Source: Hyperoplus lanceolatus (taxonomy: Eukaryota > Chordata > Actinopteri > Uranoscopiformes > Ammodytidae). From it: DNA of 64,000 nt. Every line of letters starts with the position of its first letter. The first letter of the stretch is position 1. The notes beneath the pieces were generated by a model. That model was not told the origin of the DNA and did no database searches. It saw only the letters and a list, made by a program, of their open reading frames with translations. Location of the stretch: assembly GCA_026929865.2 (NCBI GenBank), contig CM049417.1:18084501-18148500 (forward strand), read 5' to 3'. Shown here piece after piece: positions 1 through 11,436 of this stretch. A program made the translations under genes and the position numbers.

Positions 1-399
1 GAGTATAGCATAAAAGATTGATACGACTCCCATGTCTATCGTTTGAAGTCGCCTAACCATGTAATGACAGTGATTTGTAAAGCAGAGGGGTTCAAATCAA
101 ATCCTTAAGATGTGAATGGATCGCTAAAATTGCGGACATGATACAGCACTTTAGAGAACTGTTGGCCTCCACCGATACCTCCTCACCTAAGATATCACTC
201 TTTATATGATGAGGGGAATTAGCTAGCTGTCCAAAATCCCATTTAATTGGATGAGTGTATGCCCCTGAGTTCAGGACAGGTTTCGCAAGTGAAAATCAAT
301 TTAATTTGCTATGAAAATAACAATATATACAAGAAAGAACTTAACAACTTACACAAGGAGACATGATAATTACTTGGAAAATGTGTTTTTTATTTAACT

Positions 400-625
400 C
401 TGTCTTTACATATTAAGCTACAACCAGCAAGTGATTAGCTTCGGTTACCATAAAGCAGAAGGGAAATGCTAGCCTGAATGTCTAAAGGTAAAAAACCTGC
501 TAGCACCTACACAGCTTACTAATACATATGTTACATTGTATTTGTTTAATCAATATGACAAGTTGTGGTCATATGGGGGCTTTGTGTCGGACTATTTGCT
601 GGCCCGGTGCAGTGACTTTGCCTCC
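400..625 (+). repeat. Degraded percomorph interspersed repeat, copy 1
   Basis: The run of landmarks 'aagctacaaccagca', 'attagcttcggtta', 'cctgctagcacct', 'cttactaatacata', 'tttgtttaatcaatatgacaag' and 'gtcggactatttgctgg' follows the order of a repeat I know as extremely common in percomorph genomes (often starting 'aaaggaatagttc'). Related copies in this window lie near 21165, 25826, 28420, 32360, 43190 and 60120. Family recognition is from memory. Confidence 0.6.
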
Positions 626-1490
626 CTAGTTTTGTCATTCAACCAACACAACCCAGGAAGTCCATGCGCCCGTCCAAGAAACAGTTGCGGTTATTAAGCT
701 TAAGAGGTGCTGCAATTTCCGTGTTGCAATTTTCTTTATAAATGTTCACTGAAACAAGGTAGGAGGAGTGAATTAACTTTTATACCTTTTATACGGCTCC
801 CCCGACAGAATACAGCAAAGTAGCTTTAGCACAATGTACCGCAGTTAAAAGGAACAAGGTCCATACAAAGCCTGTTGTTTTCAGCTATGACTCAGCTCCG
901 GAGGAAGGTCCCGCTCGGGACTGTGATTGCTTTGTGAAAAAGTTTCCCTCATTAAGGGGAATTAATGGCTCACAAAAGTAACTGAAGGTGCAGTGGTTTG
1001 TGCATTTTATTTTATAAGGAAAGATTGACTGAGGTTAGAAAAACGGGAGCCTTGTTCATTTGCAGGGAATTTTGGCTTAACCCCACCAATTCATTTCCAC
1101 TCAGAAATGCACTCTGCAGCTGTATGTTTTCTGTTCTCGATATATCTATTTTTTTTCTTTCAAGCCATCACTGTCAGTCCATAGTGGTGAGATTACCATA
1201 CTTTGTGGTCTATAATAATTTCTAATAGGAGTGTTTCATTTTGATGAAGTTGTTTTTGAGGATGTCTTTTTGGAAACAGAAGGAGAGATGCACACATCCC
1301 TGGGAGCATTGCAGAGGGGTTTTCTTGGGTTGGGAAAATGAATTGGGAGCTGGTGGACTCTCTGTGAGTCTAAGGCCTGACAGCTTGATGATGACACTTT
1401 ATTTTTGTTTCCACTCAGGACTCCTGATGGGCCGGCAGACACTTAGAGCATTCAGGATTCTCACAGAGCTCATCTGCGCTGTTTTTAGTT

Positions 1491-3123
1491 TTAAAGGTGG
1501 AGCCAGCGATTCTGGAGAATGCTTGATCTCAAAATCACTTTTCTTCAGAAATCTGTGAATATCTCCTCACAATCCGCTACCTGTCGGAATCACTGACTAC
1601 ACCAGGGGTGGCCAACCAGTCAGAGTCAAAGAGCCACATTTTTTACTGTGTTACTGCAAACCACATCGTACACACGGTACACACGGGCGTTCAGGAAATT
1701 TTGACTGGGGGTGGCCGGGGCCACAGAGTTAGAGTGGGGTGGCTCGCCCCTGAATGAATAGCATGTGATTGCTGTACAACCAATTCAAAGATGATTTATA
1801 ATCCCAAATGCCCAAATCATGTTAGTATCCATTGTAATGTTTGTCAGAAAACTAAACCCCTGAAGGGGGATCTGGGGGCTCCCCCAGAAGATTTTTGTGT
1901 TTTTAACATGTAATCTAAGCATTCTGGTGCATTCTCGCGAAGATAATAAAGGAAAAAGTCAATATTTATTTCAGCTCAGATGAATAGTAAAATTAGCAAG
2001 ACAACATAACTTGCTAGCAGCCAGATGCCTAACAACTGGACAGAGGGACGGATGACCACTAGCTTTTGACCAAATATCTTGCTAAAAAAATAAACCTTTC
2101 TTTATGAAAGTCTGCCCTTGCTAAGAACATGTTACACTCGCTAACTACAAACTTTTTTATTCAGATTTCAAAAATCTGCTGGGAACGTGCCTATACACAT
2201 GCATGGGTGGCACGCATGTCACAAGCACACTTATGCTGTTTTCAAGACCTTTGCTGACCAGAGACCAGTTCTAGTGGCCACAGTCCTACCATTAATTTAG
2301 TAATAGAAAATTGCAAACTGATCTCATATCATCTCTGAACTAGGATACATATCAGGAAAAAAATGTAATTAAAAAAATAAAATGAAAATAAAAAATAACA
2401 TTTGAACTGGGGGGGGGGGGCACTGGGGTGGCCAGTAAGATTTCAGGGGGGGGGCCTTTTTCACGGGAGCTTGCACATGCATTATTTATTAAAAAAAAAA
2501 AGAAAAAAAGGGGGCCCCACACTAGGACTTGAAACGGGCCCCCAGATTGTTAAGGCCGCCCCTGTGATAATGACAGGACTGGACTAAAGACGACAGGGCA
2601 GTCATTTTCAACAATGAACATTGTGTGCACTGCCTCACACACAAACTCTCAGTTCAACCAAGTCCACAAACAAAAATATAACAATTTAAAATAGCTTTTC
2701 CTCTTACTATGCATGTTGCTTTGTGGGACTTACTTGTAGCATGGAGAGAGCTGAAGTGGCGCTGCAGATTTGAAGCCTTGAAATGCCAAATGACACCTGG
2801 CAATAAGGCAGAATGGCTTGGCATAACGTTCAACAAAAAATATGAACTCTCCCACTCTGTTTCGGAGCGAACTTGACACAAATAGTTTACTCACGGAAAA
2901 CCTCCCTCCAAGCTGAGCGGGCAGTTTTATGTTGCGTCCGCACCAAACTTTGCGAACGTTATGTTGCGCCTCAATTAAACATTTGCAACATGCACACACA
3001 TAGGCCCACACAAAAAAAAAAAAAAAAATATAATAATAATTTGAATGAACGAAGACACGGAGCTGGGCAGAGAGCCGCAGGGCTCGCGAGCGCGGGTTGG
3101 CCACCCCTGGACTACACCTTTAA
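1491..3123. mobile_element. TTAA-ended MITE (family 1, copy 1), split by a hAT insertion
   Basis: The left end starts TTAAAGGTGGAGCCAGCGAT at 1491 and the right end reads GACTACACCTTTAA, finishing at 3123. Between them sits a 1.5-kb hAT element with its target duplication. With the hAT removed the MITE is only about 115-120 bp, so this copy is internally deleted compared with the roughly 330-365 bp copies at 19463 and 48901. The internal piece 'gaatatctcctcac..atccgctacctgtc' is shared with those copies. Confidence 0.75.
1603..3109. mobile_element. hAT-type DNA transposon, non-autonomous, 1.5 kb
   Basis: Perfect 15-bp terminal inverted repeats CAGGGGTGGCCAACC / GGTTGGCCACCCCTG bound the element. 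They are flanked by an identical 8-bp target duplication GACTACAC at 1595-1602 and 3110-3117, the hallmark of hAT insertion. No open frame inside resembles a hAT transposase. The interior has G-tracts (around 2408-2454) and poly-A runs, and a second CAGGGGCGGCC-like end in reverse near 2552-2564 suggests another, degraded element may be nested inside. The intact target duplication indicates a comparatively recent insertion. Confidence 0.85.
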
Positions 3124-3563
3124 TTGGGCCATTCTGGGAATACGCTAAACAAGGGATTTTCGATGTGACGGCGCAAGTTATGTCTGATGCAGACATACAC
3201 AGGAGTGATACCATTTACTTTGCCAACACTTGGATGTTGGATATGTTACTGACGATTAGTTGTTCTGATATCCAGATGCTTTTTCTGTGTAACTGTACAC
3301 CTACCTGTCCTACTGGAGCATCGGACTCACAACTTAGTCTGTCAGCACCCACATGTGCATGCTATAAGGCTGGACCTACTTTACTTATACTTACATATAA
3401 CACCGCAGATGATTCTAGGATTGGCCTGCATGGCTGAATGGAAAATAATTGGATTTTGTTTGTTGCAGTCTGCGCCCGGCAGAGGGCTAAATTGGCACTC
3501 AAATTGGTCTTTGAACCGGGCAGTTCAGCCGAGTATTTTCATTCATTTTTTAATTCCATCAGC

Positions 3564-3605
3564 CTTGCTCATTCTTTCATCTGGAAGGATGAAAGAATGA
3601 GCAAG
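3564..3605. repeat. Perfect 18-bp hairpin with 6-nt loop
   Basis: CTTGCTCATTCTTTCATC at 3564-3581 is followed after TGGAAG by its exact reverse complement at 3588-3605. Pairing does not continue past position 3564/3605. It is shorter than a normal pre-miRNA stem, so I describe it only as a palindrome; it could be a TE relic. Confidence 0.9.
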
Positions 3606-4179
3606 TTGTCATTCAATGTCCAGTGTTCATTGCTGGAGTGTTGCCGCCCGTAACATCTGCCCCGACTGAGGAGTTTTATATGAACAGTGAATTCAACAAC
3701 TTCACGCAGCAGACTCGAAAGCCCTCCACTCCAGACTCTAGACTTTCCGTTTTGATCTTAAATCTTTCATCCCCCTATTCTACAAAGGGATCCCCCCCCC
3801 CTTTTTCATCGCAGCCTCTCTATCATACGTTTTCCTTTGCCGTTGACAAGATAGGGTATCTATGACATAAGCGCCTATATCCGTCACGCTTGCGTGCTCA
3901 AACTGTTGCAGGGATAATCCAACATGGGTTCATGCAACGCTCAAGTAAACAGCAACCTCGGACCACCAGCGCTGCCTGATAAGTTAAGAGATGGTGAAAG
4001 CCAAGGCCCGCTTTGAGCAGTGGGGAGAAAATAAAGCAAGAGAAAAGAGAGAGAGAGGAGAAAACAGTACCGTACTCACAAGCTTAGAGATCAAAGTGGA
4101 GGAAGACCTCTGTGAGATTTCAGGTACCTAACCAATGGGAAACAATGTCAGTACACAGTAATAGATAACAAGATAGATT

Positions 4180-4483
4180 TAAAGGTCAATACACCCATAA
4201 AACAAACTTTTTTACTTACTACCATTTTTTTCTCATCTAGGTTATATGAACATTATATTTCTACCTAATGTAGTGTGTGGTTGTCACAGTATTACGTGTT
4301 CTCTCTTCTGATTGGATATCAGGTTATGGGATCCCAGAAAAGTTTATTTGGCGATTAAATGCAGAGTGGGTGACTGAGAGATCTGTGTTCTGAAGCGTGC
4401 ACACTATAAAAGTGATCACTGTATGAATATAGAGCGATTTAACATGTATATTAAGATAAATATATTGCTTACTTCACCTTTAA
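4180..4483. mobile_element. Possible MITE with TTAAAGGT ends next to the Tc1 foldback
   Basis: The left border TTAAAGGTCAATAC (from 4180) and the right border ACTTCACCTTTAA (to 4483) are short, imperfect inverted repeats about 300 bp apart. They resemble the ends of the MITE family at 19463 and 48901. The right end abuts the TA target of the next element almost directly. No other internal similarity was checked, so this is tentative. Confidence 0.4.
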
Positions 4484-4485
4484 TA

Positions 4486-6100
4486 TACAGTGTCGTGCGA
4501 AAGTTTGTGAACCCCTTGAGCCTTTTGGAATTTTATTTATTTTAACCATTATTAATTCATTTTTTTCAATACCAGTATTTTTTATATGAAATAACAGATG
4601 TTTGTTTATCAATTCAACATTTTTCTTTTCCAGAAATCAATTGTTAAAACAGTTAAAACAAATTATTTGACAAATGTTGTATGTGCAAAAGTTTGTGAAC
4701 CCTAAGCTGCATTGCTTAAATCGAGCAAGGTAAACACAATCAGGTGGGCCAAACTGATTGATGAAATAGACCAATGTAATGAGAGATCTTGAGGGAAGAA
4801 ACTGGGCGCCACTAGATAAAACAAAGATAAAACCAGGTCAGTTTAGGCCCACCAAACTGAACCCATACAGGTCAGACATGCTCAAAGGGGAAAAAATCTC
4901 AGAGGATCGCAGGAATAGAGTTTTGATGTTGCACATTTGTCTGGGGACAGCTATACATTCATATAAAAAAGTTTGAGCTCCATCGGCTCACCGTGAGGCA
5001 AATCATCTACAAATGGAGAGCTTTAAGAGTGACTTAACATCTGCCTAGAAGTGGACTTCCTTCAAAAATATCTTCAAGCGCCACAAGAAAAGGGATTTTT
5101 CAGGTAAAAGCCAACCCACACATTACATCTGGAGATTTGCAGACCATTTGCCACCACCATTCTTCACTTGGGAGAAGGTTCTCTTGGTGGTAGGCAGAGT
5201 TGCGTTTTTGCCCAAACATGGCGGTTTTGGTTATGACCAAACAGATCAATTTTGGAGTAATCTGTCCACAGAATAAGACTTCAGGTATCTCCAGGTGCTC
5301 TCTGGCAAAGTTGTGACAAGCAGTTTTGTTCTTTTTTGAGAGCAGAGGCTTCTTCAGCAGCCCTCCCTTGAAAGCCATGTTGACTGAGTTTTCTTCTTAT
5401 TGTGGAACCATGCACATCTGTCCCAGATGTTGCAAGAGAGGTCTGCAAATCTCTAGATGTAATGTGTGGGTTGGCTTTTAACTAAAAAAGTACTTTTCTT
5501 GTGGCGCTTGAAGATATTTTTGAAGGAAGTCCACTTCTAGGCAGATGTTTAGTCACTCGTAAAGCTCTCCATTTGTAGATGATTTGCCTCACGGTGGACC
5601 GATGGAGCTCAAACTTTTTTTGAATGAATTTATAGCTGTCCCCAGACAAATGTGCAGCATCACAACTCTATTCCTGAGATCTTCTGAGATTTCTTTCCCT
5701 TTTAGCATGTCTGACCTGTATGGGTTCAGTTTGGTGGGCCTAAACTGACCTGGTTTTATCTCTGTTTTATCTAGTGGCGCCCAATTTCTTCCCTAAAGAT
5801 CTCTCATTACATTGGTCTATTTCATCAATCAATTTGGCCCACCTGATTGTGTTTACCTTGCTCGATTTAAGCAATGCAGCTTAGGGTTCACAAACTTTTG
5901 CACATACAACATTTGTCAAATAATTTGTTTTAACTGTTTTAACAATTGATTTCTGGAAAAGAAAAATGTTGAATTGATAAACAAACATCTGTTATTTCAT
6001 ATAAAAAATACTGGTATTGAAAAAAATGAATTAATAATGGTTAAAATAAATAAAATTCCAAAAGGCTCAAGGGGTTCACAAACTTTCGCACGACACTGTA
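4486..6100 (-). mobile_element. Palindromic (foldback) Tc1-like element, transposase remnant
   Basis: Ends are TA-CAGTGTCGTGCGAAAG and its reverse complement, as in Tc1/mariner elements inserted at TA. Far beyond normal termini, the two arms (4488-5145 and 5440-6098, about 658 bp each) are inverted copies of one another with few visible differences. The spacer 5146-5439 is unique. Each arm contains the same transposase N-terminal region, with the helix-turn-helix part read on the minus strand in the right arm and in mirror image in the left arm. The spacer encodes on the minus strand a piece typical of Tc1 transposase, with GGLLKKPLLSKKNKTA and FGQKRN motifs (frame 5378-5100). The catalytic C-terminus is missing, replaced by an inverted copy of the 5' half, so the element is inactive on its own. 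Confidence 0.85.
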
Positions 6101-6605
6101 TAAGCTCAAACTTATCTTATCTCAACTCTGAGTTAAATGAGAATTTTCATTCCCCCTGGGAACTGACATTTGTTTAGTAAGTCTTGAAAATATACAGGGA
6201 ATTATGTTGCATAATTATATACTGTATGGATTGAAAAACATATGCATTAACAGCATGTATGATTTGTGTGACTCCAGTGAGATACCCAATAGAAATACAT
6301 AAAGAACCATGACCGTATATATAAATGCATGGTATTTGTTCTGCCTATTCCCAAAGTCGTACCAGATATAATGAAAATATTTGAGATTTTTATTTACTTG
6401 AGGTGCACCGACCATGTTAATGGATAGTCATTCAGGCAGAGAGTAGACGGTATGCCAGTCTATTAAAATAGTTGAGCGGTGTAATGACATTCTTGGCTTC
6501 AGCACAATGACTTCATCTCGGTCGTGGAACGGCGATGGCTGTCCTTGAGCAGTTTGGGGCCTGTGGTCCACGTTATGTTGCTCTGCAGCTCTAAATCCAT
6601 CTGCA

Positions 6606-6658
6606 CTCACACTAACACACACACACACAACACACACACAAACACACACACCACACAC

Positions 6659-6694
<36 letters not shown>

Positions 6695-6714
6695 ACACAC
6701 ATCACACACACACA
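6606..6714. repeat. (CA)n microsatellite, interrupted
   Basis: About 110 bp of CA dinucleotides with several CACCA/AACA interruptions on the + strand. The open frames across it are artefacts of the repeat. Confidence 0.95.
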
Positions 6715-8395
6715 TGCACCACTCACATACTGGCTCACACATCCACGGTGATGATAAGGTCAGCCAGCAGTCGTCATCCCGTAGCAGCAGGTATAGCGTT
6801 ACACACCATTTTCAATGTGACATTCAATAGCCACACAAGTCTTAAACACAGATAAAGTATTTCATTTGAACTTGAACAAGAGAAGGATCATTTGATGCTA
6901 ATCATGCACTGTATGTCCCATTTGCCTTCTGGCATCTCGGTTGACAGTTTCATCCAGTGACCAGAAATGCTCTCGCAACTATTTCTGCAACCCAAGCACT
7001 CCAGTGCACACACAGAAGACGGCCTTAGACATGCACGCACAGGTCTATGTGATACTACTATGTAGCCATTGGTATGTCTGGTACAATATTCACCAAACAC
7101 ACCCTTGGTAAGCTTCAGAAGCATCTGCTGGCTGATCTCCATGGAAGGAGTCGGTTTGCCACGCGTCAATGTGTCCTCATTTTCTTTAGTGTGCATCTGG
7201 ATGCCATCAAGTCATAAAATTGTACTAGCCTGAAAGATCAAATAGGTTCATCGTGTAATAACTAATACATTTAGTACACTCTGTAGGTGTATATGCAGAC
7301 GAGTGCATCTCAGCACTTCAAGGTCTAATTAGAGATATTGACTGACAACAAGACAGAAGCTTAAAATCAGTCACTGACTGTGGCTGATCAATGTAAGGTA
7401 GTTTAGGCTGACACTGCTTTACTCTCTGTGTGCATATTCTGAGTGGATTAATTAACTCTTGGCCCTGGTCTTGGCCCCTTCCTCATTGTGTAATCGTTAT
7501 GCTTGCGCAAATCAGATTCCACCAATCACACCCATGTGCAGACATATGTATAGTCCTTTTAGCTATTGGTAGCTTGTGTGTCTGTTTCAGATTCTCTGTT
7601 AATAACATGTTTCCAGCACCTGGTAGTTCTTTTTTAGCACAGGTGGAAGATGATACAGTTCAGTACAAGGTGACTAGACTGTTGTGGTAACATGGCCACT
7701 TTGTCATGACAATTAAATAAGGTTTTATTTATCTGGTGGATGCCTAAGCCGCTATATCTGCATGCAGGGAAAATTTGCCACGATTTAACTTGGTTTACAC
7801 TGAAAAGAAACCATTGATTCCCTCTGTGGATTACACTTCAGCATGGCCAAACCAAGCTGGGCCCATCCTAGAGTTTCCCCTTTTTCATTTTCAAGACATG
7901 AAATTGTTGGGTTTTCCTCCGATTTCGACGAAAGATTATAAAGTTCTTTGAAAGTGACCCTTGTCTCGCACGCAAGTGTAGGCTATGTCCTTGGTGAAGC
8001 TTTCTGATAGAGCCAACAGGACGCCCCTGCCTGGTTAATTTAACTTGCAGTATAAAGTGATGGGACTGGTCCAATCGATGGGCTTATTACTGACCTGCCT
8101 TCATCAGAGAGTGTTCTCTGCTTCCATCACAACCACAGTCAGTACTGCGGGAAGGATAATTGCAGTGTGTAGCGTACGGGGTGGGTCTCAAGTATCCCAG
8201 CACTCAGCCCGTTTGCCAGAGGAAAACACATTGATCTCAAAAGGTGATGAAAAGGCTCTCTCAAAGGCCCTGCTTCCACCTCAGGAGCGTTCCAGCCTCT
8301 ACACTGAACCGAAGCAAAATCGTAGATGATCCATGCAAGCCCGCCAGCCATGGTCTTTTTCATGTAATTTGTCTTATACGAATGTGTGCTGTGTC

Positions 8396-8396
<1 letters not shown>

Positions 8397-8429
<33 letters not shown>
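8397..8429. repeat. (TG)n microsatellite
   Basis: About 16 uninterrupted TG units within the upstream intron. Confidence 0.95.
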
Positions 8430-8432
<3 letters not shown>

Positions 8433-8718
8433 TTTGAGAAAGAACTAGAGAGAGCTGGTTGTAATGAATTTCACTACCTGAAACTGCGTGTTAAGTCTGT
8501 TGTAAGACTACTGCAGGACTGTAACTTCTCAATCAATGCAGAAATTACTTTGTCTGCAATTAGTACAACACTGGGCGAGAGAGAGAGAGAAGGGAAGATG
8601 TTTAATACGAGCTTCAATCTGCTTGACGCAGTGTTAATGGAGCCTACAGTGACAGACAAATTCCTTGCATCCTAATGGATCGACTCTTGGTTTAATGAAC
8701 TGATAACTGGCATCTGGA

Positions 8719-8721
<3 letters not shown>

Positions 8722-8781
<60 letters not shown>
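8722..8781. repeat. (CA)n microsatellite
   Basis: About 30 CA units followed by three degenerate AACACA units. Confidence 0.95.
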
Positions 8782-8786
<5 letters not shown>

Positions 8787-11021
8787 AACACAAACCAAAT
8801 TGCCATATTCATCAGGGATGGGTGGAGAAATTAATGAATTTTAAGCTGATAACATCCTCGGACTACTACTGAGCAGACACACACACATAGACTCTTGCAG
8901 GAATTATGCCTCATTAACTTAAAAAAAAATTGCATTTAATCAGTTGCTGCTCTGCGTCATAACAAATGTTGCTTTATGTAATTGGTTTCAGATTCCTAGT
9001 GATGTCTTGGGACTATCTGACATGAACTAGTGTCCCGTTGGTAGCATGTGAATTAGTTTTAACTTGACCACAATGAGAACTAAGACGCCATTGAATCTAC
9101 AGTATATGAGACCTCCATCTTTTTTGTGATGTGTTATTGTAATTGAAAACTGCCGTGCTGACTTTCATTTAAGTTTGTGGAGCAGGCGTCGATGTTCATT
9201 ACCCGCCGTGACTGTTCGTTAGATCCAACTCGGCCCCCTAATCAGTGAGATGTCTTGCTTTACCACTGTTGCATAAATCAATCTGTACATTTCCAGCGAA
9301 CTAATCATAGTCTCTTGAGTAGCAATGCAAACACATGTCGATCTACATTCAACAATGCATTTATTGTTGGGAAATGCAAATGTTCTTTATGAAAGTTTTG
9401 GAATTCATCAGAGCGCTGTTACATTTTATTCACAAAGGAGCATTTAAACTGGGTAAATGCAGTGCACTAGCAAGCATACTGTACAAGAATGTGAAGACGA
9501 GAGACCAAAAGAGTACATTGAGTAAATGTAAAAATCAGACATTATGGTCCCTTTTCTGGGCAACAAATTAAATATAATTGCAGAGAATTGTTAAGGAAAT
9601 GACTATAATCATTAGATTTATTCAGGAAATGGGCGCATTGGAGTTAAGTGCAGTTGGAAATAACGACAATGAAGACGTATGCCACAGCATCGGGGTATGA
9701 AGTGAAATGTCCTTCACAACCTTGTTTTTCTAGGTCAAGTTGGTATTTAAATTTGGGTCTTGGGAAAATTAAAAAAGAGCCCCCGAATTATTCCGAATTT
9801 GATGTTTACATTGTCTTGCCAAAAACCCTCAAGACTCCACTAGGACATAAAGAAGCCTTGATTTATCACTATAGGCTTATGGCTTAGCACTCTTCAAACA
9901 GGTTAACAGAACTATTAAACAAGTCTGTATTAGAATACACAACTTATATTTGGGCTTTCAAGAAAAATAATCCAAACAGCATGGCTTCTATTTAAAGGCT
10001 GTGAAAGAACCACTGCCATTAAACGAGGTTGATAATAGGGTTTTGCTCTCTGAAAATGGCTTAACACTACATGCTAACCATGCTCTGGTCTGCTCCACTG
10101 TATCACATTACAGGAATGTGGAAACTTACATCTAATTTCCAGGAGTTGAACTTCCACTGACACCAATGTTAAGTTTCCTTTAAGTGAATTGCAAACATCT
10201 ATATATCACATGTTTGCATTTGGGTGCAAAGAGGTGAAGCTGGTGGTACATGTGTCAAAACTACCTTCTCTTGACCTATTTCAATGTTGTTACAGCCATC
10301 CAACATATTGTGTTCTTTTCTTATCGAAAAATAAGGCCCCCACGGTTTAATAAGCTCAAGTGAACTAACTGCAGGCAAGCAGATTCCAACCAGTCATGCT
10401 ACTAACATTTGGAGAGTGATATGGTAATTTGAGTACCTACGTTTTAAGATCCTGGGCTATTCATCTTGAGATTTATTTGAGGTCTTTGTTGCTTTTTCTA
10501 TTACTCTTTGTCATGTCTTTTACATCGAAGGGGTTTTGAGGAAGTGAAGGGATTAGTGTAAGTAGTTAGGGAGGTCAGTCTGAGTACTATACGAGGGCTT
10601 CCTTTCCGGAGCTGGGTCGGTGGGTCACAAGTTCAAGGGGACTTTTCTGTTTCTATCAACAATACCATGCTGTGATTGATGACCTCCAATGGATTTTGAA
10701 GCTGCACGGTGTAGACACAGTCCAGGTCTCCATCGCGTTGCAGTGACATCTGATGTTCTCAAGTTTTGATTTGGTACACAAAGATGCAGTCTTACTCTAG
10801 AGTTTATTTCATTTTCATTTCATTTTCATTTAACTTTTATTTATCCTCGAGAGACCAATTGAGGGGTGACCCTCATTTACAATGATGTCGAGTATTTGTA
10901 ACCCCAAACACCTCAGAGGTCAGAAGAGCGGTTCAATCAGTTGTACATGTAGTAAATGAGCTCCATCAGGACCATAGCTGTTTAAAAGTGCTCAGAGGAA
11001 CATTCAGTTTGTGTTAGTTCT

Positions 11022-11222
11022 TGCACCCCCTTTGGACAACAGCGGTAGTGCTTTTACTATGCCAGCTGTAGTTCCTGGGGTAAAGTACCCATGACAAAGG
11101 CATTAAGAAAAGCTATATTAAAACAGCATTCTTTGCACTGATGGTCTTGTTTGCTGTTGAATGTAATGTATGATCATCAGAGGAAAAATGACTGACTGTT
11201 TCAGAAATATTTTAAAGTTAAA
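11022..11222 (+). mobile_element. Deletion derivative of the TTAA-ended element at 54547
   Basis: Two blocks match the larger element in the intron at 54.5-55.5 kb: 'ccctttggacaacagcggtagt' corresponds to 54580-54604, and 'tttgcactgatggtcttgtttgctgtt' with 'atgatcatcagaggaaa' to 55388-55445. The middle portion of the larger element is missing, and the terminal repeats are poorly preserved. An old, internally deleted copy is the simplest reading. Confidence 0.65.
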
Positions 11223-11436
11223 TAAAGAGGATAATGAATGACTGTGTTTTCAAACCATAGGTACTTGTGCCCCATGGGTTAAGTCTGAGGTAATTTGGTC
11301 ATATGTTGAAACATTGTGGAGTGGCTCAACTCATTTGAAGGGATACAAATGTAAAGATTGAGTCAGCTCTCAAACCTGAACACCACATCCAAATGTGTTG
11401 TGTTAGCGAGTCTCTTTGTTATCAGTTTAATTCTGT

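Noticed and set aside
3045..3437. Upstream col25a1 exon encoding a CNC-type cysteine stretch before COL1
   Set aside because: The CNCTPTCPTG reading near 3290-3320 has no matching acceptor/donor pair, no phase-1 exit and does not resemble the expected juxtamembrane sequence.
5100..5378. Active Tc1 transposase gene on the minus strand
   Set aside because: Only a middle fragment is present; the catalytic C-terminal part is replaced by an inverted copy of the 5' half.
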